11,673 nucleotides of DNA from Thermocrinis sp. (GTDB lineage Bacteria > Aquificota > Aquificia > Aquificales > Aquificaceae): positions 1-11,673 of the forward strand of contig WYEK01000124.1 of NCBI GenBank assembly GCA_009903855.1, in the 5' to 3' direction. The translations under genes were made by a program, and so were the position numbers. How positions within the stretch are numbered: position 1 is the first letter of the stretch; each line of letters begins with the position of its first letter. Below, piece after piece: positions 1-6,634 of this stretch. The notes beneath the pieces are model-generated. The model did not search any database. It was given only the letters and a program-made list of their open reading frames with translations, and was not told the origin of the DNA.

Positions 1-613
1 TTAGCTTTTTAAAGTACTTTGAAGCAAGCTCCGCCATCTCTCCCGCACCTATCAAAAGCACCTGCGCCTTGCTTAGATTTCCAAAGATCTGCTTTGCCAA
101 CTCTACCGCCACATAGCTAACGGACACTGCGTTCTTGCCTATGCCCGTCTCCGTGCGCACCCTTTTGGCAGTTCTCAGGGCCTTTTCAAAGACCCGGTTT
201 AGGATCTTTCCAAGTCCTCCACACTCCTTGGCTAACCTAAAGGCCTCTTTAAACTGGTGTACTATCTGGCTCTCTCCCACCACCATAGAATCAAGACCAC
301 TGGCAACCCTAAATATGTGCGCTAAGGCTTCCTTTCCTTCCAAAAAGAAGGAGTACTTTTTATAGCTGGGGCTTACCTTTTTTAGCTCCAAAAAGGCGGA
401 CACCAAAAGATGCATCTGATGGTAGTCTTCTGCCACTGCGTAGGCTTCCACCCTATTGCATGTATTTAAAATTACAAGCTCCCTTACCCCTGAGTAGGAT
501 TTTACTGCAGTCAAGATATCGCAGAGTTCTTCCTTACTACAGGCTAAAAGCTCCCTTATCTCCACTGGGGCGGTTTTAAAGTTGTAGCCCCATACAAATA
601 TGCGATCCATCAT
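1..613 (-). CDS. hemA: Glutamyl-tRNA reductase, N-terminal part (cut by window edge)
   Basis: The enzyme reduces glutamyl-tRNA(Glu) to glutamate-1-semialdehyde with NADPH, the first step of C5 tetrapyrrole (heme) synthesis in the cytoplasm. It was read by translating the minus strand. The frame stays open to the window edge, giving 204 codons of a protein that is usually 400 or more residues. The N-terminal catalytic domain carries NTCNRVEAY at residues 50-58, with Cys52 as the expected thioester nucleophile. The family signature ASGLDSMVVGESQI follows at about residues 104-117. GAGEM near the cut end starts the NADPH-binding Rossmann domain. Two tandem ATG codons (613-611 and 610-608) could start it. 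AGGAG lies 12 nt before the first, so I chose that one. It lies 15 nt downstream of rdgB and is probably co-transcribed with it. The identification is secure; the C-terminal dimerisation domain lies outside the window. Confidence 0.95.
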   Translation of the reverse strand, partial: MMDRIFVWGYNFKTAPVEIRELLACSKEELCDILTAVKSYSGVRELVILNTCNRVEAYAVAEDYHQMHLLVSAFLELKKVSPSYKKYSFFLEGKEALAHIFRVASGLDSMVVGESQIVHQFKEAFRLAKECGGLGKILNRVFEKALRTAKRVRTETGIGKNAVSVSYVAVELAKQIFGNLSKAQVLLIGAGEMAELASKYFKKL

Positions 614-628
614 ATAAAAATATAACTC

Positions 629-1240
629 CTACCTGCATTTTTTCCAAAGCTCCAAAAACTCCTTTAACTTTCTCAGTGCCTTGCCTCTGTGGGAGATAAG
701 GTCTTTTTCCTCTGGAGATAGCTCCGCCATGGTTTTTTCATAGAACTTTGGTTTGAAAATAGGGTCGTAGCCAAAGCCTCCCGAGCCCTTAGGACTGTGC
801 ACGACCTCCCCCTCACAGATGCCCTCGGAAAAGATGCTCAGTCCCTCTTCCAAAACAAGGCACAGGACCGCCTTAAAGTATGCCCTCCTATCGGAAACAT
901 CCCTCATAAGCCTGAGAAGTTTTCTTATGTTTGCCTCATCCTCTGAAGCTTGAACCTCCTCCCTTCCACCCCAATCTATGGAATAGAACCTGCTGGAAAA
1001 TACACCTGGATACCCCCCAAGGGATGGAACCACAAGCCCTGAATCATCTGCCAAGGTGGGAATGCGGTATTTTTCAAAGTATGCCATTGCCTTTATGTAT
1101 GCGTTTTCCATAAAGGAGTTTCCCTTCTCTTCCACGTTCAACTTTTCCTCTGGCAGTATAACTTCCACCGAGAGCGGTTCCAACATTCTCTTGATCTCTT
1201 TGTGCTTTCCCAAGTTTTGGGTTGCAAGTAGGATTTTCAT
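629..1240 (-). CDS. rdgB: XTP/dITP pyrophosphatase (RdgB/HAM1 family)
   Basis: This house-cleaning enzyme hydrolyses non-canonical purine triphosphates (dITP, XTP, ITP) to the monophosphate and pyrophosphate, which keeps deaminated bases out of DNA and RNA. The 203-aa length is normal for the family. Visible motifs are the N-terminal substrate loop ATQNLGKHKEI (residues 6-16), GNSFMENAYIKA (40-51), the metal/catalytic segment LADDSGLVV (63-71), YPGVFSSRF (77-85), GGFGYDPIF and the C-terminal SHRGKAL. The ATG at 1240 puts the ATQN loop at its usual distance from the start. No Shine-Dalgarno sequence precedes it, and an AT-rich -10-like sequence lies about 10 nt upstream, so the message may be leaderless. 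Only 19 bp separate it from the divergent tRNA-Pro gene. hemA follows 15 nt after its stop. No key residue appears to be missing. Confidence 0.96.
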   Translation of the reverse strand: MKILLATQNLGKHKEIKRMLEPLSVEVILPEEKLNVEEKGNSFMENAYIKAMAYFEKYRIPTLADDSGLVVPSLGGYPGVFSSRFYSIDWGGREEVQASEDEANIRKLLRLMRDVSDRRAYFKAVLCLVLEEGLSIFSEGICEGEVVHSPKGSGGFGYDPIFKPKFYEKTMAELSPEEKDLISHRGKALRKLKEFLELWKKCR

Positions 1241-1250
1241 TGATTAAAAT
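1222..1250 (+). promoter_or_regulatory. Probable sigma-70 promoter for the tRNA-Pro/tRNA-Arg unit
   Basis: TTGCAA (1222-1227), a 17-nt spacer and TAAAAT (1245-1250) form a reasonable -35/-10 pair. The expected transcription start is about 1257, only about 3 nt before the first base of tRNA-Pro. The -35 box lies inside the start of rdgB, which runs the other way. An alternative -10, TATATT at 1250-1255, would place the start inside the tRNA, so I prefer the first reading. Confidence 0.5.
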
Positions 1251-1256
1251 ATATTA
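1251..1256 (-). promoter_or_regulatory. Candidate -10 element for rdgB-hemA
   Basis: On the minus strand TAATAT occupies 1256-1251, 10 nt before the rdgB ATG. A second candidate, TATATT (1253-1248), leaves 7 nt. Both overlap the promoter proposed for the tRNA genes. A -35 box would have to lie within tRNA-Pro and none is obvious. The call rests on the lack of any other room for a promoter. Confidence 0.3.
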
Positions 1257-1259
1257 GCA

Positions 1260-1332
1260 CGGGGTGTAGCTCAGGTGGAAGAGCGCTGGCTTTGGGAGCC
1301 AGAGGTCGCAGGTTCAAGTCCTGTCGCCCCGA
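1260..1332 (+). tRNA. tRNA-Pro (anticodon UGG)
   Basis: A full cloverleaf can be drawn. The acceptor stem pairs 1260-1266 with 1325-1331 (7 bp, one G-U). The D stem is 1269-1272 with 1281-1284, the anticodon stem 1286-1290 with 1298-1302, and the T stem 1308-1312 with 1320-1324 around the loop TTCAAGT. The anticodon loop TTTGGGA (1291-1297) gives UGG, reading CCA and other proline codons. The C1-G72 pair, discriminator A73 (1332) and G37 are typical of bacterial proline tRNAs. CCA is not encoded. The next base, 1333, is already the first base of tRNA-Arg. Confidence 0.96.
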
Positions 1333-1406
1333 GGGCCCGTAGCTCAGCTGGACAGAGCAAGGGATTTCTAATCCCTAGGTCGGGGGTTCGAGTCCCTCCG
1401 GGCCCG
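1333..1406 (+). tRNA. tRNA-Arg (anticodon UCU)
   Basis: The acceptor stem pairs 1333-1339 with 1399-1405 (GGGCCCG with CGGGCCC, perfect). The D stem is 1342-1345 with 1355-1358, the anticodon stem 1360-1364 with 1372-1376, and the T stem 1382-1386 with 1394-1398 around TTCGAGT. The loop TTTCTAA (1365-1371) gives anticodon UCU for AGA/AGG, the arginine codons most used in this window. The discriminator is G1406. CCA is not encoded. It directly abuts tRNA-Pro upstream, and the BioH-like reading frame begins at the next base downstream. Confidence 0.96.
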
Positions 1407-2033
1407 CTTGTTTTTATTCATGGCTTTGGCTTTTCCTCAGAGGTCTTTAAAACCTTTCCCGGTGTAAAGATAGATCTACCCTTTCACGGAAATTCTAAGC
1501 TAAAAAGCAAAAGCCTTAGAGCTTTAGCCCAAGAGATTGCTCTAAGAATTCCCAACAACTCTATAGTGGTAGGTTGGTCTATGGGTGGCACCTTAGCCTT
1601 GCTTTTGGCTCTGCTCTTTCCCTCTAAGGTAAAAGCCCTACTTTTAATAGGTGCCACCGCATGTTTTCCTTGCCTTTGGGATAAGAAAAACCTAAAGGGC
1701 TTTTTGCTAAGGCTCAGGAAGGAAAGGGAGGAGTTTTTAAAGGAGTTTAGAAAAAGGGCATACCCAAAGCCCTTTGATGCAAAGGTGGAACTGGAGGGAG
1801 CCCTTGAGCTTTTGGAGGATTACTTTTCCACGGACCTAAGAAGCTATATCTCTCATATAAATAAACCCATTCTCTTACTTCATGGCACAGAAGACCCTAT
1901 CGTTCCTCTCAGAGGTGCCCTTGAGCTTTACAATCTGAGCAGGAGGGCTAAATTAATAACCTTTGCTGGAGGACACTTCCCGGAAAATGAAGCTATTATC
2001 CTTAAAGTTCTCAAGGGCCTCAAGTACCTATGA
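1407..2033 (+). CDS. bioH: BioH-like alpha/beta hydrolase (putative pimeloyl-ACP methyl ester esterase); start unresolved
   Basis: BioH removes the methyl group from pimeloyl-ACP methyl ester, ending the disguised fatty-acid cycle that builds the pimelate arm of biotin. The roughly 205-residue protein has the alpha/beta-hydrolase order: oxyanion-loop HGFGF at the extreme N-terminus, nucleophile elbow VGWSMGG (Ser about 55 counting from Ile at 1416), acidic residue in GTEDPIVP, and histidine in GGHFPE. The direct overlap with bioC supports the biotin role; without it only 'alpha/beta hydrolase' would be justified. The start is a problem. In-frame codons after the tRNA are CTT GTT TTT ATT CAT, and no in-frame ATG, GTG or TTG occurs before the HGFG loop except by reading through both tRNAs from ATG 1275, giving a peptide that is tRNA sequence. 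ATT at 1416, or TTG at 1408 with one extra T in the T run, are the options. The given start is the upstream limit. Confidence 0.75.
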   Translation, partial: LVFIHGFGFSSEVFKTFPGVKIDLPFHGNSKLKSKSLRALAQEIALRIPNNSIVVGWSMGGTLALLLALLFPSKVKALLLIGATACFPCLWDKKNLKGFLLRLRKEREEFLKEFRKRAYPKPFDAKVELEGALELLEDYFSTDLRSYISHINKPILLLHGTEDPIVPLRGALELYNLSRRAKLITFAGGHFPENEAIILKVLKGLKYL

Positions 2034-2646
2034 AGATTGGGCTATTCCCCAAAGACAGAGTGCGGAGATTTTAAAGCGCTTAGACACAATTGAGGGTTCG
2101 GTCCTTGATGTGGGCTGTGGCACTGGCTTTTGTAGTGAAGGTCTGGAAAAAGTGGTGGGTATTGACATCTCTCAGAGCATGCTGAGGATGTACAGACATA
2201 AAGGTTTTTTGGGTATTTGCGCTATGGCTGAGGCAATGCCCTTTAAGGACAAGAGCTTTGACTGTGTGGTAAGCAACTTTGCCCTGCACTGGACTTCCAT
2301 AGACCAGAGCTTTAGGGAAATATTTCGGGTTTGCAGGAAGAAATTTCTATGTGCCATGCCCGTTAAGGGAAGTCTGGAGCCTTTGAACTTTCCCTTCCTT
2401 TCTCCGGAGGATATCCTTGAAAGGCTTTGCCATCTTGGAGGAAAGCTGAGAAAGGTGGAGCTGAGAGAGTTGGAAATTCCCTTCAAAGGTTGGGACCTTT
2501 TAAGGTTCTTTCACTACACCGGTTCTTCTTACAATCCATCAAAAGGGGATATTCTTAGGGCTAAAAAGAGCGTTGAAAGGCTGATATTTTCCATTGACAA
2601 ACCTAGTTTTTTGGTGTTATTCTTTTCCTGCGAGGTTCCGCAGTGA
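1987..2646 (+). CDS. bioC: Malonyl-ACP O-methyltransferase BioC
   Basis: BioC uses S-adenosylmethionine to methylate the free carboxyl of malonyl-ACP, so that the fatty-acid machinery can extend it to pimeloyl-ACP methyl ester for biotin. The 219-aa product, somewhat shorter than E. coli BioC, shows the BioC-specific opening FSRASSTY followed by QRQSAEIL (residues 8-29). It has class I methyltransferase motif I VLDVGCGTGF (39-48), acidic motif GIDISQSML, AEAMPFKDKSFDCVVSN, FALHW, and a KGSLEPLN segment matching the equivalent region of E. coli BioC. ATG 1987 was chosen because GGAGGA lies about 12 nt upstream and the homology begins a few residues in. A TTG at 1963 would add eight residues. 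It overlaps the esterase frame by 47 nt, and its TGA overlaps the GTG at 2643, so it is tightly embedded in the operon. Confidence 0.9.
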   Translation: MKLLSLKFSRASSTYEDWAIPQRQSAEILKRLDTIEGSVLDVGCGTGFCSEGLEKVVGIDISQSMLRMYRHKGFLGICAMAEAMPFKDKSFDCVVSNFALHWTSIDQSFREIFRVCRKKFLCAMPVKGSLEPLNFPFLSPEDILERLCHLGGKLRKVELRELEIPFKGWDLLRFFHYTGSSYNPSKGDILRAKKSVERLIFSIDKPSFLVLFFSCEVPQ

Positions 2647-2652
2647 GGAGGG
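2646..2652 (+). promoter_or_regulatory. Strong ribosome binding site deciding the htrA start
   Basis: AGGAGGG stands 5 nt before ATG 2658. A GTG at 2643, overlapping the bioC stop as GTGA, would place this sequence inside the gene and would have no such site in front of it. I therefore start the protease at 2658. Confidence 0.7.
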
Positions 2653-2657
2653 TTGCC

Positions 2658-4070
2658 ATGACCTTTCTATCCTTGTTATTTTTGCTACTACTTTTTAGCA
2701 TAGAAGGTTGTAAAGCGCAAAAAACGCCTCCTCCTTCTGTCACTGCGCCCCAACCTCAAGCACAAGAGGTCTCCGTTAGGTCCGGTCTTTTGGCACAGTT
2801 TGAAAAGGAACTGACGGAGCTTGTGGAAAGGGTCTCCCCATCTGTGGTAGCCATATACTCCACCCAAGAGGTATCAGGTGGTTTTGGAGAGGATTTTCCC
2901 TTCTTCTTTCCCTTCCAAATTCCGCAGGAGAGAAGGTCCTTAGGTTCGGGTGTGATCATGGCTTATAAGAATGGAAAGTTTTACATCCTGACCAACAACC
3001 ATGTGGTTCAAGGGGCAAAGAGAATAAGGGTAAGGTTTGACCCGCATACAGAAAAGGACGGAAGGCTGGTGGGGGGAGACCCCAAAACGGATGTAGCGGT
3101 GGTGGAGGTGGACGCCAAAGGTATAGAAAACCCCGAGGGTAGAGTGGCAAAGCTGGGAGATTCGGACAAGTTGAAGGTGGGTCAATTGGTGATCGCCATA
3201 GGAAACCCTTACGGCCTTGAAAGAACCGTGACCTTTGGAGTGATCTCTGCCCTGCGTAGGTCCATAGGGATAACCCAGTACGAGAGCTTTATTCAAACGG
3301 ACGCACCCATAAACCCGGGCAACTCGGGAGGACCTCTAATAAACATAAAAGGTGAAGTTATAGGTATAAACACTGCCATAGTGGCGGAGGGTCAGGGTTT
3401 AGGCTTTGCCATACCCATAAACCTTGCCAAATGGGTGGCAGACCAGCTTATGGCTAAGGGTAGAGTGGTTAGAGGGTGGCTTGGTGTGGTCATTCAGGAG
3501 ATCACGCCGGAGATCGCCGAAACCATAGGAGTGAAGGAGGGTATACTCGTAGCCCAGATCGCACCGGGTAGCCCTGCGGAGAAGGCTGGGCTCAAAGTTG
3601 GAGACATAATAATTGCCATTGATGGTGAAAAAGTCAGAGAGGTTAGAGATCTACAGTTTAAGATCATGAAAACATCGCCCGGCACCGAGGTAACCCTAAC
3701 CATCATAAGGGGAGGAAAAGAACAGACCATTAAGGCAAAGGTGGGCGAAATGCCGGAGGAAGTTAGCTTTGGACAACAACAGGAGCAAGTGGGAGACCTG
3801 GGTCTGTCCCTCAGGGATCTATCGCCGGAGGAGGTAAGGAGGCTTGGAGTAAAGGGTGTACTTGTGGAGGGTGTGGCACCTGGCAGTTTAGCCCAAAGGA
3901 GCGGTTTAAGGAGGGGAGACATAATCCTTGCGGTTAATAATGAGCCCGTGGAGAGTCTCTCTCAATTTAACGAAAAGATTGAGAGGGCAAGGAACGAGCA
4001 GAGGACGAGGGTGCTCCTTTTAATAAGGAGAGGTGGAAGCAACCTGTATGTGGTGCTTTATTTGAGGTAA
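2658..4070 (+). CDS. degP: HtrA/DegP-type periplasmic serine protease with two PDZ domains
   Basis: This family degrades or refolds damaged envelope proteins in the periplasm. The 470-aa protein opens with a hydrophobic export signal (residues 1-17) and a cysteine at 18 in SIEGC. This resembles a lipobox, though Glu at -2 is unusual, so it may be a lipoprotein or an ordinary exported protein. A proline/glutamine-rich linker follows (about 21-37). The trypsin-like domain has the full triad: His115 in TNNHVV, Asp145 in KTDVAVV and Ser223 in NPGNSGGP. The LA-loop segment is short and rich in Phe/Pro (79-89). PDZ1 (about 265-355, from RGWLGV) and PDZ2 (about 380-465) each carry a ligand-groove and GDIIxA segment. 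The length matches DegP/DegQ relatives; the exact paralogue name is uncertain. It lies 11 nt after bioC and 4 nt before the sigma factor, suggesting the protease and sigma factor are co-expressed. Confidence 0.93.
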   Translation: MTFLSLLFLLLLFSIEGCKAQKTPPPSVTAPQPQAQEVSVRSGLLAQFEKELTELVERVSPSVVAIYSTQEVSGGFGEDFPFFFPFQIPQERRSLGSGVIMAYKNGKFYILTNNHVVQGAKRIRVRFDPHTEKDGRLVGGDPKTDVAVVEVDAKGIENPEGRVAKLGDSDKLKVGQLVIAIGNPYGLERTVTFGVISALRRSIGITQYESFIQTDAPINPGNSGGPLINIKGEVIGINTAIVAEGQGLGFAIPINLAKWVADQLMAKGRVVRGWLGVVIQEITPEIAETIGVKEGILVAQIAPGSPAEKAGLKVGDIIIAIDGEKVREVRDLQFKIMKTSPGTEVTLTIIRGGKEQTIKAKVGEMPEEVSFGQQQEQVGDLGLSLRDLSPEEVRRLGVKGVLVEGVAPGSLAQRSGLRRGDIILAVNNEPVESLSQFNEKIERARNEQRTRVLLLIRRGGSNLYVVLYLR

Positions 4071-4074
4071 AGCG

Positions 4075-5010
4075 ATGATTCCGGACAGCGAACAAGAACT
4101 TATAGCCCAATACTTAAAGAAGGTTTCAAAAATACCCCTCCTCAAGCCCGAGGAGGAGAAGGAGTTGGCAAGAAGGGCAAAGGAGGGAGACAAGGAGGCT
4201 TACAGAAAGCTTGTAGAATCAAACCTGCGTTTTGTCATAAGCATAGCAAAGCAGTATTTGGGTTATGGACTTCGCCTTTCAGAGTTGATCGCAGCAGGCA
4301 ATTATGGGCTTATGGAGGCAGCAAAGAGGTTTGACCCCGACAAGGGTGTTAAGTTCATATCTTACGCAGTTTGGTGGATCAGGCAAGCTATAATGCAAGC
4401 TCTATCTCAACAGACTGGTGCAGTGCGCATACCCCTAAAGCAGTCCCACCTGATCAATAAGATCAATAGTATATACAGCAAGCTATACAAGGAATACGAG
4501 AGGGAACCAACAGCGGAGGAGGTAGCAGAGGAATACACCAAGGAGGTCTTGCAAAAGGAAATGGAAAGGGAACTGGGAAGGAGGCCCACAGAGGAGGAAA
4601 TCCAAAGGAGAATAGAAAAAGAGGGCTACAAGATTGACCCGGCGGAGGTGGAGAGGATTCTGCAAATATCCAAAATGCCCTTGTCCCTCGATGCACCCGT
4701 TGGAGAGGAAGAGGACACCTTCTTTGTGGATTTTCTCAGCAAGCACGGCACTGCCGATGTGGAAGAAAAGGTAATGAACGAAATTCTGAGCAAAGAAATA
4801 GAGGAAATGCTGGATAAACTGCCGGAAAAGGAAAGGCGAGTGATAGAGCTCAGGTTTGGATTGAGAGGAGAAGAGCCAAAAACATTGCGGGAGATAGGAG
4901 AGATATTAAACATTTCAAGGGAAAGGGTCAGGCAGTTGGAGACAAGGGCTTTAAGAAAGTTAAGAAACATGGCAATAAAAAAACATCTAAAAGATTTTCT
5001 GAGCGGATGA
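4075..5010 (+). CDS. Short RNA polymerase sigma-70 family factor with expanded region 3
   Basis: A promoter-recognition subunit of RNA polymerase. The 311 residues lack the acidic region 1.1 of long primary sigma factors. Region 1.2 spans about 4-35. Region 2 spans about 46-120, with LSELIAAGNYGLMEAAKRFD (core binding) and FISYAVWWIRQAI (94-106, melting and -10 recognition). An enlarged region 3 covers about 121-200. LSLDAPVGEEED (204-214) corresponds to region 3.2. Region 4 spans about 235-306, with LPEKERRVIELRFG and the helix-turn-helix LREIGEILNISRERVRQLE (271-289). Region 3 holds two copies of an E/GR-x-PT-x-EE motif, at 141-153 and 167-179, 26 residues apart. Most relatives have one. 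GAGG lies 7 nt before the ATG. It follows htrA by 4 nt and overlaps truB by 4 nt (ATGA). No anti-sigma factor is adjacent. It could be a group 2 (RpoS-like) or a short primary-type factor; sequence alone does not settle this. Confidence 0.92.
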   Translation: MIPDSEQELIAQYLKKVSKIPLLKPEEEKELARRAKEGDKEAYRKLVESNLRFVISIAKQYLGYGLRLSELIAAGNYGLMEAAKRFDPDKGVKFISYAVWWIRQAIMQALSQQTGAVRIPLKQSHLINKINSIYSKLYKEYEREPTAEEVAEEYTKEVLQKEMERELGRRPTEEEIQRRIEKEGYKIDPAEVERILQISKMPLSLDAPVGEEEDTFFVDFLSKHGTADVEEKVMNEILSKEIEEMLDKLPEKERRVIELRFGLRGEEPKTLREIGEILNISRERVRQLETRALRKLRNMAIKKHLKDFLSG

Positions 5011-5870
5011 TCCCCTCCATCTTGCTTTTGGATAAGCCCAGGGGGCTTACCTCCTTTCAGTTGGTGGATACGGTTAAAAAGAAGTTTAAGCTGAACAAAG
5101 TGGGACATACGGGCACCTTAGACCCCATTGCCACGGGACTTTTGATCCTCTTACTTGAAGAAGCAACACGTTTTGCGGAGTTTTTTGTTAGGCTTCCAAA
5201 AACTTACATCACAAAGATAGTTCTCGGTGCCATAACGGACACCTACGATGCGGAAGGAACCATCTTAGAAAGGAGGGATGTGAACGTATCCTGTGAGGAT
5301 GTGGCAAAAGCCCTGCCCAATTTTACCGGCAGGATTCTCCAAGAGCCCCCACCCTACTCCGCAAAGAAAGTAGGGGGAGTTAGAGCTTACGAGTTGGCAA
5401 GAAAAGGTTTAGAAGTACCTCTAAAGCCCGTGGAGGTGGAGGTTTACAGTGCCAAGCTTTTGGAGTGCAACCTTCCACAGGTGGTCCTTGAATTTGAAGT
5501 TTCCGGAGGAACTTACATAAGAAGCTTGGCGCACGATATAGGTTTAGCCCTTGGATGCGGAGCCTACGTGTCGGAGCTGAGAAGAACAAAGATAGGGGAC
5601 TTTAGCGTCAGTATGGCTCTTTCCTATGAGAGGTTAAACAGCCTGGAAGACCTCTGGGGCGTAATAATTCCCATATGGGAAGCCATGAGCTTTTTGCCGG
5701 CGGTTAGCTTGCGGACAAAAGAAGCCAGGCTTTTTAGAAACGGCGCAAAGATAAGGACAGAAGCAAAGCACTATGGCTATGTTAGAGTCTTTTGGGATGA
5801 GGAGTTTCTTGGAGTAGGTCTATTGGAGGGCGGTTTTTTAAAGCCCTACAGACTCATGCCTCTAAAGTAG
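5007..5870 (+). CDS. truB: tRNA pseudouridine(55) synthase TruB
   Basis: TruB isomerises uridine 55 in the T loop of nearly all tRNAs to pseudouridine, in the cytoplasm. The 287-aa sequence starts with LLLDKPRGLTS (residues 6-16) and has the catalytic motif GHTGTLDPIATGLL with Asp39. Other visible family segments are LGAITDTYDAEG, PPPYSAKKVGGVRAYELARKG, GTYIRSLAHDIG and LRRTKIGDFSV. The C-terminal 60 residues fit the small PUA-type RNA-binding domain. The ATG overlaps the sigma-factor stop as ATGA, so translation is probably coupled. The 3' end overlaps the convergent glycosyltransferase by 25 bp, leaving no room for an intergenic terminator. The length is slightly below E. coli TruB. No missing key residue is seen. 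Confidence 0.96.
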   Translation: MIPSILLLDKPRGLTSFQLVDTVKKKFKLNKVGHTGTLDPIATGLLILLLEEATRFAEFFVRLPKTYITKIVLGAITDTYDAEGTILERRDVNVSCEDVAKALPNFTGRILQEPPPYSAKKVGGVRAYELARKGLEVPLKPVEVEVYSAKLLECNLPQVVLEFEVSGGTYIRSLAHDIGLALGCGAYVSELRRTKIGDFSVSMALSYERLNSLEDLWGVIIPIWEAMSFLPAVSLRTKEARLFRNGAKIRTEAKHYGYVRVFWDEEFLGVGLLEGGFLKPYRLMPLK

Positions 5871-6634
5871 TTCAAAAACCTCTCAAAAAGTGCCTTAACA
5901 TCAAAACAGACCCTTTCTTGGCAAGTGTTTGGAAAGCATGGGCTACAACTGAGGTTTAAACTTATCTGAAAAACACTCTTTCCTATAGGTTTCCATACTA
6001 CTGGGTCCGTAGGACCATAGAAGATAAAGGTTGGCAAACCAAGATAAGCAGAGAGGTGCGAAAGTCCGCTATCATTACCCACAAAAAACAGGGCAGACTT
6101 CAAAGCTTTGGCGATTTGCAAAGGTTGGTACATCTCCACAAAGTTCTTTACATGTGCCTTTAGCCACTGGTCTGCCTCTCCGATTAAGTACACACATTGG
6201 TAACCAAGCCCTGTGAGAAAGTTTTCAATCTCAAAAAACAACTCAATGGGTGGGTTTTTCTTTGGAGAACCGCTGGATGGATGCAAAACCACCTTTCCCT
6301 TAAAGGGTGAGTTTTGGTCTGCGTCAATGGGCAGTGTTTGGGAATAGTGAGAAGAAAGACCTAAGATTTTTAGATAGTATTCCAAAACCCACACCCTTTC
6401 TTTTGGAAAGGGGTCTATTCCGTCAGTTCCGATTATTATCCTTTTGTCAAAGTCCTCCTTGGGCATTTCCGATAAAACTCTGTCTGCCCAGCCAACTTCC
6501 TTGGCTATCTCAAAGTAGTCGGTATTCCCTACTGTAGTTATGTGAAAGCCCTGCCCTTTGAGGATCTCTAAAAGGGGGAAAGTGAGCAATGTATCCCCAA
6601 GCCCACCCCTTCTGTAGAGTAAAAGCTTCTTCAA
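5846..6634 (-). CDS. Glycosyltransferase family 9 (heptosyltransferase-like)
   Basis: GT9 enzymes such as WaaC, WaaF and RfaQ transfer heptose from ADP-heptose to lipopolysaccharide core on the inner face of the membrane. The 262-aa protein shows the N-terminal RRGGLGDTLLTFPLLEIL (about residues 8-25), the mid-protein VVLHPSSGSPKKN segment, and the C-terminal donor-site motif FVGNDSGLSHLSAYLGLPTFIFYGPTDPVVW, here cited only by its GNDSGLSH and GPTDP cores. A CSPCF...C cysteine cluster near the C-terminus is also usual in GT9. It is shorter than WaaF-type enzymes (about 350), so the acceptor is uncertain. The start is TTG 6634, whose codon lies in an 11-bp target duplication. No ribosome binding site precedes it. 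Before the mobile element inserted, this TTG overlapped the accB stop as TTGA, so the gene belonged to an efp-accB-GT operon. It is convergent with truB and overlaps it. Confidence 0.88.
   Translation of the reverse strand: MKKLLLYRRGGLGDTLLTFPLLEILKGQGFHITTVGNTDYFEIAKEVGWADRVLSEMPKEDFDKRIIIGTDGIDPFPKERVWVLEYYLKILGLSSHYSQTLPIDADQNSPFKGKVVLHPSSGSPKKNPPIELFFEIENFLTGLGYQCVYLIGEADQWLKAHVKNFVEMYQPLQIAKALKSALFFVGNDSGLSHLSAYLGLPTFIFYGPTDPVVWKPIGKSVFQISLNLSCSPCFPNTCQERVCFDVKALFERFLNYFRGMSL

Noticed and set aside
1275..1406. N-terminal 44-codon extension of the BioH-like frame starting at ATG 1275
   Set aside because: It is the translation of tRNA-Pro and tRNA-Arg sequence; both fold as complete cloverleafs, so this cannot be the real protein start.
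2643..2657. GTG start for htrA overlapping the bioC stop
   Set aside because: The strong AGGAGGG would then lie inside the gene, and the ATG at 2658 gives a cleaner export signal. The difference is only five residues.
5846..5870. Bidirectional terminator between convergent truB and the glycosyltransferase
   Set aside because: The genes overlap by 25 bp and no stem with a flanking T run is present in either direction.
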